Shown here one piece after another: positions 16,002 to 25,083 of a stretch of DNA of 44,962 nucleotides. A program made the position numbers and the translations under genes. How positions within the stretch are numbered: position 1 is the first letter of the stretch; every line of letters begins with the position of its first letter. Below the pieces are notes generated by a model. The model made no database searches. It had not been told where the DNA came from and worked only from the letters and a program-made list of their open reading frames with translations. Source of the stretch: Erysipelotrichia bacterium (GTDB lineage Bacteria; Bacillota_I; Bacilli_A; Erysipelotrichales; Erysipelotrichaceae); NCBI GenBank assembly GCA_018333955.1, contig JAGXSD010000013.1, forward strand, positions 1 through 44,962. The letters run 5' to 3'.

Positions 16002-17459
16002 ATGCAGTTATTTCCAAATCCATCCACTATTATTGAAATCGGCGGTTTCGCAATTCGATGGTATGCGGTGTTGATATTATCAGGAGCGTTTATTGCCTAT
16101 GCGCTCACACTTAAAGAAGCTAAGAAAATGGGGTATGATGCGACCTTACTGGATGATTTATTCTTTGGCGCATTAATCTCTGGGGTTATTGGATCTCGTT
16201 TATGGTATGTCGCTTTTTCAGATGACTTAGCAGGTTATCTTGCGAATCCTATCCGTATTGTGGCTACCTGGGAAGGTGGCTTAGCCATCCAAGGTGGTTT
16301 ACTGCTTGGAGTACTTTATGGTTACTTCTGGGTTAAAAAGCGAAAAATCGACTTCTTACGTCTGGCGGACGCGGCTGTACCAACCATCATGATTGCGCAA
16401 GCCTTAGGTCGTTGGGGAAACTTTGCGAATCAAGAAGCCTTTGGACGTATTGTGGATCCTTCCTTTTACAACGGCTGGCCAACATGGTTTGCGAATCATA
16501 TGCTTATTGGAGGATCCTATCGTGAACCCACATTCCTTTATGAGTCCATGGGAAATATCTTAGGCTATATAATCATCATTTATCTTTACAAACGATTCAC
16601 ACAAGTAAAACGTGGGGATATGGTGTATGCATACTTAATGTGGTATGGTGTACTACGTTTCTTTGTGGAAGGTTTACGTAGTGATAGTTTAATGTTTATG
16701 GGATTAAGAAGTGCTCAATTGGTGTCGATTGCTTTTGTGATCATTGGAGTTTTAGGAACATTAGGCGTATTTAGAAAACTATTTCCAAAACAAAAACCGG
16801 TTATTCTATTTGATTTTGATGGGACTGTGATGGATACAGAACCTGCGGTTATCGCGACCTATGAGAAACTCTATGAGAATCATAAGTTAAGTCATATGAT
16901 GACACCTGAATTTAAGAAAACACTCATGGGTCCACCATTAAAAGAAATCTTTGCCTTGCATTTTGATCAAGCCATGATTGATGATCTTGTTCATGAATAT
17001 CGTGCCATTAACTTAGAACTACATAAAACACATGTGAAGCCATTTGAAGGGGTTAAAGAAGTCTTAACATCATTAAAGAATCAAGGATATCGTCTTGGGG
17101 TAGTCTCTTCAAAACATTCTGATTCGATTGAGTACGCCCTTTCGATGTATGAGATGAATGATTTATTTGAAGTCATCATTGGATTAAATCATGTGACTCA
17201 TCATAAACCTCATAAAGAAGCAATTGAGAAAGCATGTAAAGCTCTAGGTGTAGGGCATGATTCACTTATTTATGTGGGCGATACAGTAGTGGATATCAAT
17301 ACCGCCACCAATATTGGGGCTTATGCGGTAGCCTATATCTCGAATGAAGATCGCTTAGAAGCAATTAAAGCACTTAAACCTAATGCGATGATATCTCATT
17401 GGAGTGAGTTTGAAACTATTTTGAAGGAGGATGTTGAATGGACGCGCAGTACGATTTAA
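16002..17459 (+). CDS. lgt: Fusion: prolipoprotein diacylglyceryl transferase (Lgt) + HAD phosphatase (PpaX-like)
   Basis: Residues 1-260 are Lgt, the membrane enzyme that puts diacylglycerol on lipobox Cys residues. The Lgt signature GRWGNFANQEAFG (136-148) is intact; the GG(x)4GG loop reads GGLAIQGG, with Gln97 where E. coli has His103. After about eight linker residues, 267-485 form a HAD hydrolase: DFDGTVMDT (Asp271, Asp273), VVSS (about 367-370), Lys402 and YVGDTVVDIN (Asp427, Asp431). Bacillus has separate hprK, lgt and ppaX genes in this order, and PpaX is a pyrophosphatase, so the fused half is probably PpaX. No stop or frameshift lies at the junction, near 16775-16800. The phosphatase should face the cytoplasm. 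Confidence 0.88.
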   Translation: MQLFPNPSTIIEIGGFAIRWYAVLILSGAFIAYALTLKEAKKMGYDATLLDDLFFGALISGVIGSRLWYVAFSDDLAGYLANPIRIVATWEGGLAIQGGLLLGVLYGYFWVKKRKIDFLRLADAAVPTIMIAQALGRWGNFANQEAFGRIVDPSFYNGWPTWFANHMLIGGSYREPTFLYESMGNILGYIIIIYLYKRFTQVKRGDMVYAYLMWYGVLRFFVEGLRSDSLMFMGLRSAQLVSIAFVIIGVLGTLGVFRKLFPKQKPVILFDFDGTVMDTEPAVIATYEKLYENHKLSHMMTPEFKKTLMGPPLKEIFALHFDQAMIDDLVHEYRAINLELHKTHVKPFEGVKEVLTSLKNQGYRLGVVSSKHSDSIEYALSMYEMNDLFEVIIGLNHVTHHKPHKEAIEKACKALGVGHDSLIYVGDTVVDINTATNIGAYAVAYISNEDRLEAIKALKPNAMISHWSEFETILKEDVEWTRSTI

Positions 17460-18364
17460 TCATCGTGGGAGCAGGCCCTGCAGGCCTCACAGCGGGCGTA
17501 TATGGGCCAAGAGCTGGCCTTAAAACCGCCATCTTAGAACCTGATGCTCCAGGGGGAAAACTTGTTAAGACCTATGAAATCGCAAATTGGCCAGGTCAAA
17601 AGTTAATCACTGGATATCAACTCGCCCTAGATATGTATGAACACGCCACTGAAACAGGAGTTGAATACTTGTATGGTCGTGTCAGCAAAATTGATAAAGT
17701 TGAGGACGTGTTTCATGTATTGTGTGAAGATGGATCACTCTATACATCAAAGACAGTGATGATTGCAAGTGGAACACTGGAGAAACAATTAGGTTTAGAG
17801 GGGGATGATACCCTTATTGGAAAAGGATTATCCTTTTGTGCTGTATGTGATGGCGCATTCTATCGACATCAACCTGTGAGTGTCATAGGTGGGGGAAACT
17901 CAGCATGTGAAGAATCCTTGTATCTAACAAAGTTTGCTTCTCAAGTTAATCTCATTGTGCGTCGTGATGTCTTTAGAGCTGAACCTCATATTCAAGATCA
18001 AGTCTTATCCAATCCCAAGATTAATGTGATTTGGCTTCATTCCCCAGTGGCGTATGTGGTGGAGAATGGACTGGTGACAGGACTAGAGATCAAATCCAAT
18101 GTGAATGGAGAAACCCAAGTTGTGCCCACTAAAGCCGTCTTTCCTTACATTGGTTCCACGCCAAATACCGCCTTTGTATCCCACTTAGGCATTACAAATA
18201 GTGATGGATACCTTATTGTGGATGAGAATATGAAAACCGCCATCCCAGGACTTTTTGGAGCAGGGGATGTATGTGCTAAGTTTTTAAGACAAATTGTCAC
18301 CGCCGCCAATGATGGGGCGGTTGCGGCTCAACAAGCTTTCCATTACATTAATTCAAAACACTAA
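17438..18364 (+). CDS. trxB: Thioredoxin-disulfide reductase
   Basis: TrxB is the flavoenzyme that passes electrons from NADPH to thioredoxin. The 308 residues contain the FAD motif GAGPAG (11-16), the redox pair CAVC (Cys134, Cys137), the NADPH motif GGGNSA (151-156) with RRDVFRA, and the C-terminal GAGDV FAD motif. The start overlaps the end of the Lgt fusion by 22 bases and has GGAGG upstream. It is the last gene of the ctp operon; a strong terminator follows. Confidence 0.95.
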   Translation: MDAQYDLIIVGAGPAGLTAGVYGPRAGLKTAILEPDAPGGKLVKTYEIANWPGQKLITGYQLALDMYEHATETGVEYLYGRVSKIDKVEDVFHVLCEDGSLYTSKTVMIASGTLEKQLGLEGDDTLIGKGLSFCAVCDGAFYRHQPVSVIGGGNSACEESLYLTKFASQVNLIVRRDVFRAEPHIQDQVLSNPKINVIWLHSPVAYVVENGLVTGLEIKSNVNGETQVVPTKAVFPYIGSTPNTAFVSHLGITNSDGYLIVDENMKTAIPGLFGAGDVCAKFLRQIVTAANDGAVAAQQAFHYINSKH

Positions 18365-18389
18365 ACTTTAGGACTCTCCTAAAGTTTTT
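18363..18389 (+). terminator. Intrinsic terminator after trxB
   Basis: A perfect eleven-pair stem (18363-18373 with 18377-18387) closes a CTC loop and runs into TTTTTC. The left arm overlaps the last two bases of the trxB stop codon. Confidence 0.88.
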
Positions 18390-18405
18390 CTTATCTTTGG
18401 CTTGC

Positions 18406-18434
18406 TTGTGAAACACGTGGGAATGTTGTAGAAT
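18406..18434 (+). promoter_or_regulatory. Promoter of rapZ-yvcK-whiA
   Basis: TTGTGA (18406-18411) and TAGAAT (18429-18434) are separated by 17 bases. The rapZ ATG begins seven bases after the end of the -10, where transcription should start, so the mRNA would have no leader. Confidence 0.6.
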
Positions 18435-18440
18435 GAAATC

Positions 18441-19301
18441 ATGAAACACACCAATAAACGTAAGCGAATAGTCGTAGTTAGTGGATACTCTGGAGCTGGA
18501 AAAACGGTGGCGATGGGTATCTTAGAAGACATGGGATATACGGTTATGGACCAGATTCCTTTTGAGTTGTTTGAAGAAGTATTAAAACTCATTTTATCCA
18601 ATGATGATCCTCGATTTGATTTTGTGGCAATCTCAACGGAATCATTGTATATGAAGAAGTTAATCCAACGACTCTCAAATTCTGAAGCTGATGTGAGGGT
18701 GCTATTTTTAGAAGCGGATGAAGATGTATTGCTCGCACGATATAAAGCCACACGACGTACCCATCCATTTTTACTACGTAATCTAGCATCATCTTTGATT
18801 GAAGCGATTAGTGTTGAAATCGAAATGTTAAGCCCGCTTAAAGAACAATCCACATGCATTAATACCACACAACTAAGTAATCAAGACTTAACTCAACGAC
18901 TACAATCTCTTTATGGTGTAGACGCTATGCCGACCTTTAGTATTAGTTTTGTTTCATTTGGATTTAAACATGGAATTCCTAAAGATGCGGATTGTGTTTT
19001 TGATGTGCGTTTTATTAAAAATCCATACTGGGTTGAGACATTAAGACCCCTTAGTGGTAAAGATCAAGCGGTTGTTGATTATGTGATGAGTCAAGAGCAT
19101 GCTCAACATTATTTCAATGAATTATCTCATTTCTTATCATTTTCATTTCCATTGTATATTCAAGAAGGTAAAAACCACGTTACAGTTGCGATTGGATGCA
19201 CCGGTGGACGACATCGCTCAGTAACGCTGGTGAATGCTTTAGCAAGAACATTCTCAAAACAATATAAAGTGTATACGAAACATCGTGATTTGGGGGAATA
19301 G
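18441..19301 (+). CDS. rapZ: RNase adapter protein RapZ / YvcJ nucleotide-binding protein
   Basis: This is a cytoplasmic P-loop protein of the RapZ family (286 residues) with Walker A GYSGAGKT (15-22) and the C-terminal signature TVAIGCTGGRHRSV. In E. coli RapZ guides RNase E to small RNAs; in Bacillus the homologue YvcJ hydrolyses nucleotides and its role is less clear. It begins the conserved rapZ-yvcK-whiA trio. No Shine-Dalgarno sequence is visible; the next in-frame ATG would lose the Walker A, so the start is fairly sure. Confidence 0.93.
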   Translation: MKHTNKRKRIVVVSGYSGAGKTVAMGILEDMGYTVMDQIPFELFEEVLKLILSNDDPRFDFVAISTESLYMKKLIQRLSNSEADVRVLFLEADEDVLLARYKATRRTHPFLLRNLASSLIEAISVEIEMLSPLKEQSTCINTTQLSNQDLTQRLQSLYGVDAMPTFSISFVSFGFKHGIPKDADCVFDVRFIKNPYWVETLRPLSGKDQAVVDYVMSQEHAQHYFNELSHFLSFSFPLYIQEGKNHVTVAIGCTGGRHRSVTLVNALARTFSKQYKVYTKHRDLGE

Positions 19302-19302
19302 T

Positions 19303-20259
19303 ATGAAACGTGTTGTGGTGATTGGTGGAGGCAAAGGTCAAGCTGCACTCTTAAGAGGTTTAAAACGAATATCAGATATTCATCTGACATCACTCGTCAC
19401 TGTGGCTGATGATGGAGGATCTACGGGGCGTTTACGCTCCATTTTTGACATTCCTGCTATGGGAGATATCCGTAATGTCATGGTGGCGATGGCTCCTGAA
19501 GAAACGATTCTCTCGCAAATTATGTCGTATCGCTTTAAAGAAAATGCGAAAGATTTAAGTGGCCATAGTTTAGGAAACTTAATCCTTAGTGCTCTTACTG
19601 AAAGCAGTGGTGATTTCTTGCTTTCGATTTCAAATATTTCAAAAGTACTCAATATAAACGGTGATATTATTCCAAGTACCACCCAAACCGTGACATTAAA
19701 GGCTGTGTGTGAAGATGGAACCACCATTATAGGGGAACATCGCATTGGAAAAGAAGCAACGTCAAGAATTCAATCATTAACATATGTAAGTGAAGTGCAT
19801 GCCTCACCACAAGCGATTGAAGCCATTGCGCAAGCAGATTTTATCTTTTTTGGGGTAGGGTCACTGTATACAAGCATTCTTCCTAACTTAATCATTCCAG
19901 AACTTGGTGAAGCGCTCATTAAATCAAAAGCTCGTAAGATTTTTGTGGCGAATGCGATGACTCAAAAAGGGGAAACTAAAGGATATGATCTCAATGATCA
20001 TCTTCAAGCCATTTTTGATCATTGTCCCATTACCCTTGATTTGGCGATTGTGGCTAATACCCCACTTCCTGAGCATATTCTTGATCACTATGCTCTTGAT
20101 GGATGTGAGCCTCTCACGATTCGTTTTCCTTCACTCACAAAAGTGTTATCCTATGATTTATTAACGACATCAGGAAACACCGTGATTCATGATGATATGA
20201 AAGTACAACGTTGTTTAGAGGAGGTGATGAGTTTTGCCATCCTACACTTCGGAGATTAA
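19303..20259 (+). CDS. yvcK: YvcK-type gluconeogenesis factor (CofD-like)
   Basis: YvcK/GlmR proteins bind UDP-sugars and adjust carbon flow into cell-wall precursors in Bacillota. The sequence begins MKRVVVIGGGKGQAALLRGL, with the family nucleotide motif, and carries VADDGGSTGRLR and GHSLGNLIL, both typical of the CofD-like fold. The ATG at 19303 has GGGGGAA upstream and follows the rapZ stop by one base; a longer frame from 19285 lacks a ribosome site. The length of 318 is normal. Its end overlaps whiA by 26 bases. Confidence 0.93.
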   Translation: MKRVVVIGGGKGQAALLRGLKRISDIHLTSLVTVADDGGSTGRLRSIFDIPAMGDIRNVMVAMAPEETILSQIMSYRFKENAKDLSGHSLGNLILSALTESSGDFLLSISNISKVLNINGDIIPSTTQTVTLKAVCEDGTTIIGEHRIGKEATSRIQSLTYVSEVHASPQAIEAIAQADFIFFGVGSLYTSILPNLIIPELGEALIKSKARKIFVANAMTQKGETKGYDLNDHLQAIFDHCPITLDLAIVANTPLPEHILDHYALDGCEPLTIRFPSLTKVLSYDLLTTSGNTVIHDDMKVQRCLEEVMSFAILHFGD

Positions 20260-21196
20260 GGCTGAAATTGTGATGAATGAGTTGAAGCCATGTTGTGCCC
20301 GTGCTCAGCTTGCTGCGCTTGTTCAAACAGATGCAACCTTAAGCATTTCCAATCAAACCTTAAAACTAAATTTTCAAAGTGATAACCCAACGACCGCAAA
20401 AAGATTTTGGGTGTTACTCAAACAGACGTACCAAGCATCCCCATCACTGAAGATTTATAAGCGCATCAAACTTAAAAAGAATCATTCTTATGTGGTGAGT
20501 GTGGATCAAAATGTCAAGTCCATCCTAGAAGATATGCACCTCTATACCGCTAAAGGATTCTCTGAAACCGTAGCTCGTAGTGTAGTGTCTAAAGAGTGTT
20601 GTGCACGAGCTTATATTGCAGGGGCATTTTTAGCAAGTGGATCCATTAATTCGCCTGTGAATGCGAATTATCATTGTGAGATTGCGCTTTCTCAAGAAAA
20701 GCTAGCCCAGTTTGTGTTAAAGTTATGTCATCGTTTTGATTTAAAAGCTAAAATTATTGTGCGACGCCATCATCATGTGGTGTATATCAAGGCTGCGGAT
20801 CATATATCAGATTTCTTACGCATGATTGGAGCATTCCAATCGCTCATGAAGTTTGAAGATATTCGCATTCAACGAGACTTTACCAATTCATTAACGCGAC
20901 TTGATAACTGTGAAGTTGCGAATGAAATGAAGGTGATTGCCTCAAGCAATGAACATATCCAAGCGATAGAACTTTTGATTAAGTATGATAAGTTTGAAAA
21001 ACTGGATAGCAAACTTAAAGAGGTTGCGATATTAAGACAGCTTCATCCCGAAGCATCGCTTAATGAACTAGCTCAACTGTATTCAGGGCAATCCGGGACT
21101 CTCATGAGTAAGTCGGGAATGAAGCATCGCTTTAATAAACTCATCGAATTAGCAAAACCTTTGATGGAAAAAGAGAATATTCACACTTCTGAGTAG
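20234..21196 (+). CDS. whiA: WhiA sporulation/division regulator (TTG start)
   Basis: WhiA is a DNA-binding protein with an N-terminal LAGLIDADG-like domain and a C-terminal helix-turn-helix. The first domain shows RAYIAGAFLASGSIN (about 130-144), related to homing endonucleases but without nuclease activity in this family; the C-terminus has the family SLNELAQLYSG and SKSGMKHRF segments. The start is a TTG at 20234 preceded by AGGAGGTGAT, a nearly perfect ribosome site lying inside yvcK. In non-sporulating Bacillota WhiA affects cell division and chromosome segregation. In Bacillus crh follows; here it does not. Confidence 0.93.
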   Translation: MPSYTSEIKAEIVMNELKPCCARAQLAALVQTDATLSISNQTLKLNFQSDNPTTAKRFWVLLKQTYQASPSLKIYKRIKLKKNHSYVVSVDQNVKSILEDMHLYTAKGFSETVARSVVSKECCARAYIAGAFLASGSINSPVNANYHCEIALSQEKLAQFVLKLCHRFDLKAKIIVRRHHHVVYIKAADHISDFLRMIGAFQSLMKFEDIRIQRDFTNSLTRLDNCEVANEMKVIASSNEHIQAIELLIKYDKFEKLDSKLKEVAILRQLHPEASLNELAQLYSGQSGTLMSKSGMKHRFNKLIELAKPLMEKENIHTSE

Positions 21197-21234
21197 GTTA
21201 AATTTCAGGTTAAATTATTTCTTAGGTTATAATT
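21195..21234. repeat. Three AGGTTAAATT-type direct repeats before the XRE gene
   Basis: AGGTTAAATT occurs at 21195-21204 and 21207-21216, and AGGTTATAATT at 21224-21234. The third copy contains a TATAAT (21228-21233). The first overlaps the whiA stop codon. The placement fits binding sites of the XRE regulator that follows, but this is an inference. Confidence 0.5.
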
Positions 21235-21249
21235 GAGTTTACATATAAT
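21228..21249 (+). promoter_or_regulatory. Candidate -10 boxes for the XRE cassette
   Basis: Two perfect TATAAT boxes lie at 21228-21233 and 21244-21249, both upstream of the XRE ATG at 21268. Neither has a convincing -35. The leader holds AGGGGGAA as the ribosome site. Confidence 0.45.
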
Positions 21250-21267
21250 CCAAATAGGGGGAATCGT

Positions 21268-21474
21268 ATGTCAAACTCAGTATTAGAACATTTTGGTCGA
21301 CGTCTACGTCAATTCCGCACACAACAAGGACTTACTCAAGAAGCACTTGCGAAGAAGGTGGGAATTCATCCAAATTATATATCGGACGTTGAAAACGGCC
21401 GCCGTAATATTTCATTGCGTTTAGTCGCAAAATTATCGTTGGGATTGGGGGTTGCGATTAAAGAATTTTTCTAG
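21268..21474 (+). CDS. XRE-family HTH transcriptional regulator (68 aa)
   Basis: This is a single-domain repressor-like protein. Residues about 8-66 are an HTH_3 fold, with the helix-turn-helix in QEALAKKVGIHPNYISDVENG and the typical YISDVENGRRN recognition-helix end. It has no sensor domain. It probably regulates its own cassette, since direct repeats and -10 boxes lie just upstream. AGGGGGAA lies six bases before the ATG. The next gene starts eight bases after the stop. Confidence 0.85.
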   Translation: MSNSVLEHFGRRLRQFRTQQGLTQEALAKKVGIHPNYISDVENGRRNISLRLVAKLSLGLGVAIKEFF

Positions 21475-21482
21475 GAGGAACT

Positions 21483-21707
21483 ATGCGTTCAATTGTGTGG
21501 ATTGTGGTTTCAATCATTATTCTTATCGTTTTTTGGCCTCTATTTCTTTTTCTGATTGTATTAGCGATAGGAATGTGGCTTTTCGCACCAAAACGTGTGA
21601 TGGTGTTTCGTCCACAATCAACAAACACGCAATCTCAACCTCACAATGATCAGATTATTGATGTCGAGGCAGAAGTCACAATTCTTGAGGAAGGTGACAA
21701 GGAATGA
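21483..21707 (+). CDS. Small membrane protein of unknown function (74 aa)
   Basis: I do not recognise this gene. Residues about 4-39 are almost wholly hydrophobic, enough for one long or two closely spaced membrane segments; the rest is a polar tail with Gln/Asn (about 46-58) and an acidic end (EAEVTILEEGDKE). AGGAGG precedes the ATG by five bases, strong evidence that it is translated. It sits between the XRE regulator and the Eis-like gene and overlaps the latter as ATGA, so the three are probably one operon. Confidence 0.65.
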   Translation: MRSIVWIVVSIIILIVFWPLFLFLIVLAIGMWLFAPKRVMVFRPQSTNTQSQPHNDQIIDVEAEVTILEEGDKE

Positions 21708-22597
21708 TTATCTTTGGTGATCATCAAATTAGAAAGCAAGCTTTAGCGTTGTGGAAACAGCAAGCCACTTCATTTGAGGTTGCGACACTTGATCTTCGTT
21801 TTCATCATGACTGGTTAGAAAGTGATGTGGTGGCTTTTATGAAAGAGTCCTCCATCAGTGCTTTTATCATGGAACAAAAACGCACTGTGAAACTAGGTTC
21901 ACATCATGTGAATGTCATGCTTGTGCCATGGTGTGTGCAAGATGATGTCCAAGATTTAACAGCTTTACTTAAAGAGCGATTAAGTATGCATGCTCATCAA
22001 GTTATAGCCTCAATCATCATTAGTGATGATGAGGTTTTAATGCGCTCTCTTAAGGCAAAACCTTGGATTGTCACCCAAAGTGTGAACCTATCAAAGAGTA
22101 TGATAGAACCTCTTTCATTTTCCATGGTGACATTTGAACTACCATTAGAGCTTGTGGCTCAAGCGTATCATAAGTTTATGAATCGATTTGATTCGACCCT
22201 CATTCGAAACATAGAGGACTTTAATCTACCGACTCATTCCCATACCTTTAAGCGTAAGCGAGCAGGTATCCTTCATGAAGGTCGCGTGCTTGGATATATG
22301 GATTATGAGTTGACACCATATGGCGTTGATATTCGTGAAATGGTGTATGAGGATATCGATACCCTCATACGGTGTTTAAGTTTTGCATCATCACTTCATC
22401 ATCATATTTTATTACATACTTCATCGGCTGAACGATTAGAAAAATTATTCCCACAAGCCAATATTTCGAAAAAAGTGGAGAGTTGGATGGTCTTACATCA
22501 TCCTTCATTATGCAGTGAATTATTCAAACAAAGTATTAGTGAAAGTGATGATTTAGCGCGTGTTTTGCAGAAACCTTTGATGATGCATACCCGTTGA
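21704..22597 (+). CDS. Hypothetical protein, possible Eis-like (GNAT-related) fold
   Basis: The 297 residues match no family I can name with certainty. The C-terminal half (about 150-265), with the pattern GRVLGYMDYELT, then VDIREMVYEDIDTLIRCLSF, resembles the second GNAT domain of Eis-type acetyltransferases, where a 'GY..Y' strand is followed by an 'E.v..d..al..L' helix. The N-terminal start (IRKQALALWKQ) also fits a first GNAT helix, but I see no RxxGxG/A acetyl-CoA loop, so activity is doubtful. The start overlaps the membrane-protein stop (ATGA). It ends the cassette before gap. Confidence 0.45.
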   Translation: MIIFGDHQIRKQALALWKQQATSFEVATLDLRFHHDWLESDVVAFMKESSISAFIMEQKRTVKLGSHHVNVMLVPWCVQDDVQDLTALLKERLSMHAHQVIASIIISDDEVLMRSLKAKPWIVTQSVNLSKSMIEPLSFSMVTFELPLELVAQAYHKFMNRFDSTLIRNIEDFNLPTHSHTFKRKRAGILHEGRVLGYMDYELTPYGVDIREMVYEDIDTLIRCLSFASSLHHHILLHTSSAERLEKLFPQANISKKVESWMVLHHPSLCSELFKQSISESDDLARVLQKPLMMHTR

Positions 22598-22613
22598 AAG
22601 GTTAGTGAAAAAA

Positions 22614-23673
<1,060 letters not shown>

Positions 23674-23679
23674 TCATAT

Positions 23680-23705
23680 GACCGAGTTTCCTCGGTCTTT
23701 TTTTT
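23680..23705 (+). terminator. Intrinsic terminator after gap
   Basis: A seven-pair stem GACCGAG/CTCGGTC (23680-23686 and 23691-23697) with a TTTC loop is followed by eight Ts. Confidence 0.9.
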
Positions 23706-23726
23706 ATGTTTTCACTTAATTGGGTA

Positions 23727-23735
23727 TGGTATACT
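23727..23735 (+). promoter_or_regulatory. Extended -10 promoter of cysS operon
   Basis: TGGTATACT is an extended -10 (TATACT at 23730-23735). The -35 is poor (TGTTTT at 23707-23712). Only 22 bases separate the box from the cysS ATG, leaving no room for a T-box leader. Confidence 0.5.
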
Positions 23736-23757
23736 TGTGAGTGAATAGGAGAGAATT

Positions 23758-25083
23758 ATGCGCCTTTACAACTCTTACACTGGACGTGTTGAACCATTTA
23801 AATCAATTAAAGAAAATGAAGTAAGTATGTATGTTTGTGGACCTACGGTTTATAATCATGCTCATATTGGGAATGCTCGTCCCATTGTGGTCTTTGATAC
23901 ATTAAAAAATATTCTTGAAGCGTGTGGTTATCGCGTTCATTTTGTTTCTAATTATACGGATGTCGATGACAAAATTATCCAACGAGCCATTGAAACACAT
24001 CAAAGTGAAGAAGAAGTGACGTCCACGTATATTGAGTCGTATGAGCACGTTAGAGAAGCCTTGAATGCCCAAAAGCCTTATACGATTAAAGTCACTGATA
24101 CCATGGATAAGATTATTGAGTATATTGAAACGATGGTAAAAGAAGATGTCGCCTATGTGAATGAGCAGGATGTTTATTTTAGTGTGTCTTCAATTCAAGA
24201 TTATGGACAACTTTCAAATCAAAAAATAGAAGACTTATTGAGTGGAGCTCGCATTGAAAAAAACGAAAAGAAGCAGAATCCACTCGATTTCACCTTGTGG
24301 AAAGCCACCGATCAGGGCATTAAATGGAAGTCATCTTTTGGGGAAGGTCGTCCTGGTTGGCATACCGAATGTGTGGTCATGATTTTAGATCATTTTAAAG
24401 GTAAAATTGATATTCATGGTGGAGGGATGGATTTAAAGTTTCCACATCATGAAAATGAAATTGCTCAATGCTTAGGAACTCATCATCATCATCTCGCAAA
24501 CTATTGGATTCATAATGGGATGTTGAATATTGATGGAGAGAAAATGAGTAAAAGCTTAGGGAATGTCATTTGGGCCAAAGATTACATTCAAGAACTTGGG
24601 GGCAATGTTGTACGTTGGTTACTGATGCTTGCGCATTATCGTGCCCCACTTAATATTTCTGAAATGACAATCACTCAAGCAAAATCAGAAGTTGAAAAAA
24701 TTATGACTGTTCTTAAACAAGCTCGTTTAAACTTACTTGATTTAGAACGACCTACGGCCGAATTAACCCCTTTATACACCTCGTTTTTAGAAGCATGTAT
24801 GGATGATATGAATATCAATCTTGCCATGAGTATTGTCCTAGAAGAGGTTAAACAACTCAATCAACTCTTAAGACAAAGAGATTTGAATATCAGTGATGTG
24901 GTCAATCATGATCATACGTTAAGAACGATGATGAGTATCTTAGGAATTGCATGTCCTTTTCCACATCTTTCCACAGAGGAAGTTGAGCTTGTAAAGGCTT
25001 GGCATAATGCAAAAGCACACAAAGATTTTGAAAAGGCAGATGGGTTTAGAACTCAACTCATTGAACGCGGGGTTCTTACATGA
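23758..25083 (+). CDS. cysS: Cysteinyl-tRNA synthetase
   Basis: This is the class I synthetase that charges tRNA-Cys. The HIGH motif appears as HAHIGN (about 38-43) and the KMSKS motif as KMSKSLGN (about 262-269). The zinc ligands are visible: Cys in YVCGPTVYN, Cys in HTECVVM and the HGGGMDLKFPHHENE His/Glu cluster. At 441 residues it is a little shorter than the usual 460-470, with a reduced C-terminal domain. The stop overlaps mrnC as ATGA. It leads the conserved cysS-mrnC-rlmB string. Confidence 0.96.
   Translation: MRLYNSYTGRVEPFKSIKENEVSMYVCGPTVYNHAHIGNARPIVVFDTLKNILEACGYRVHFVSNYTDVDDKIIQRAIETHQSEEEVTSTYIESYEHVREALNAQKPYTIKVTDTMDKIIEYIETMVKEDVAYVNEQDVYFSVSSIQDYGQLSNQKIEDLLSGARIEKNEKKQNPLDFTLWKATDQGIKWKSSFGEGRPGWHTECVVMILDHFKGKIDIHGGGMDLKFPHHENEIAQCLGTHHHHLANYWIHNGMLNIDGEKMSKSLGNVIWAKDYIQELGGNVVRWLLMLAHYRAPLNISEMTITQAKSEVEKIMTVLKQARLNLLDLERPTAELTPLYTSFLEACMDDMNINLAMSIVLEEVKQLNQLLRQRDLNISDVVNHDHTLRTMMSILGIACPFPHLSTEEVELVKAWHNAKAHKDFEKADGFRTQLIERGVLT

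Noticed and set aside
21452-21649. Overlapping 65-residue frame across the XRE and membrane-protein genes
   Set aside because: It is a shadow in another frame and has no ribosome site. The 21483 frame has AGGAGG and continues with ATGA coupling to the next gene.
23706-23757. T-box riboswitch before cysS
   Set aside because: Only about 50 bases lie between the gap terminator and the cysS ATG, and the -10 box takes part of them. No T-box core or antiterminator can fit.
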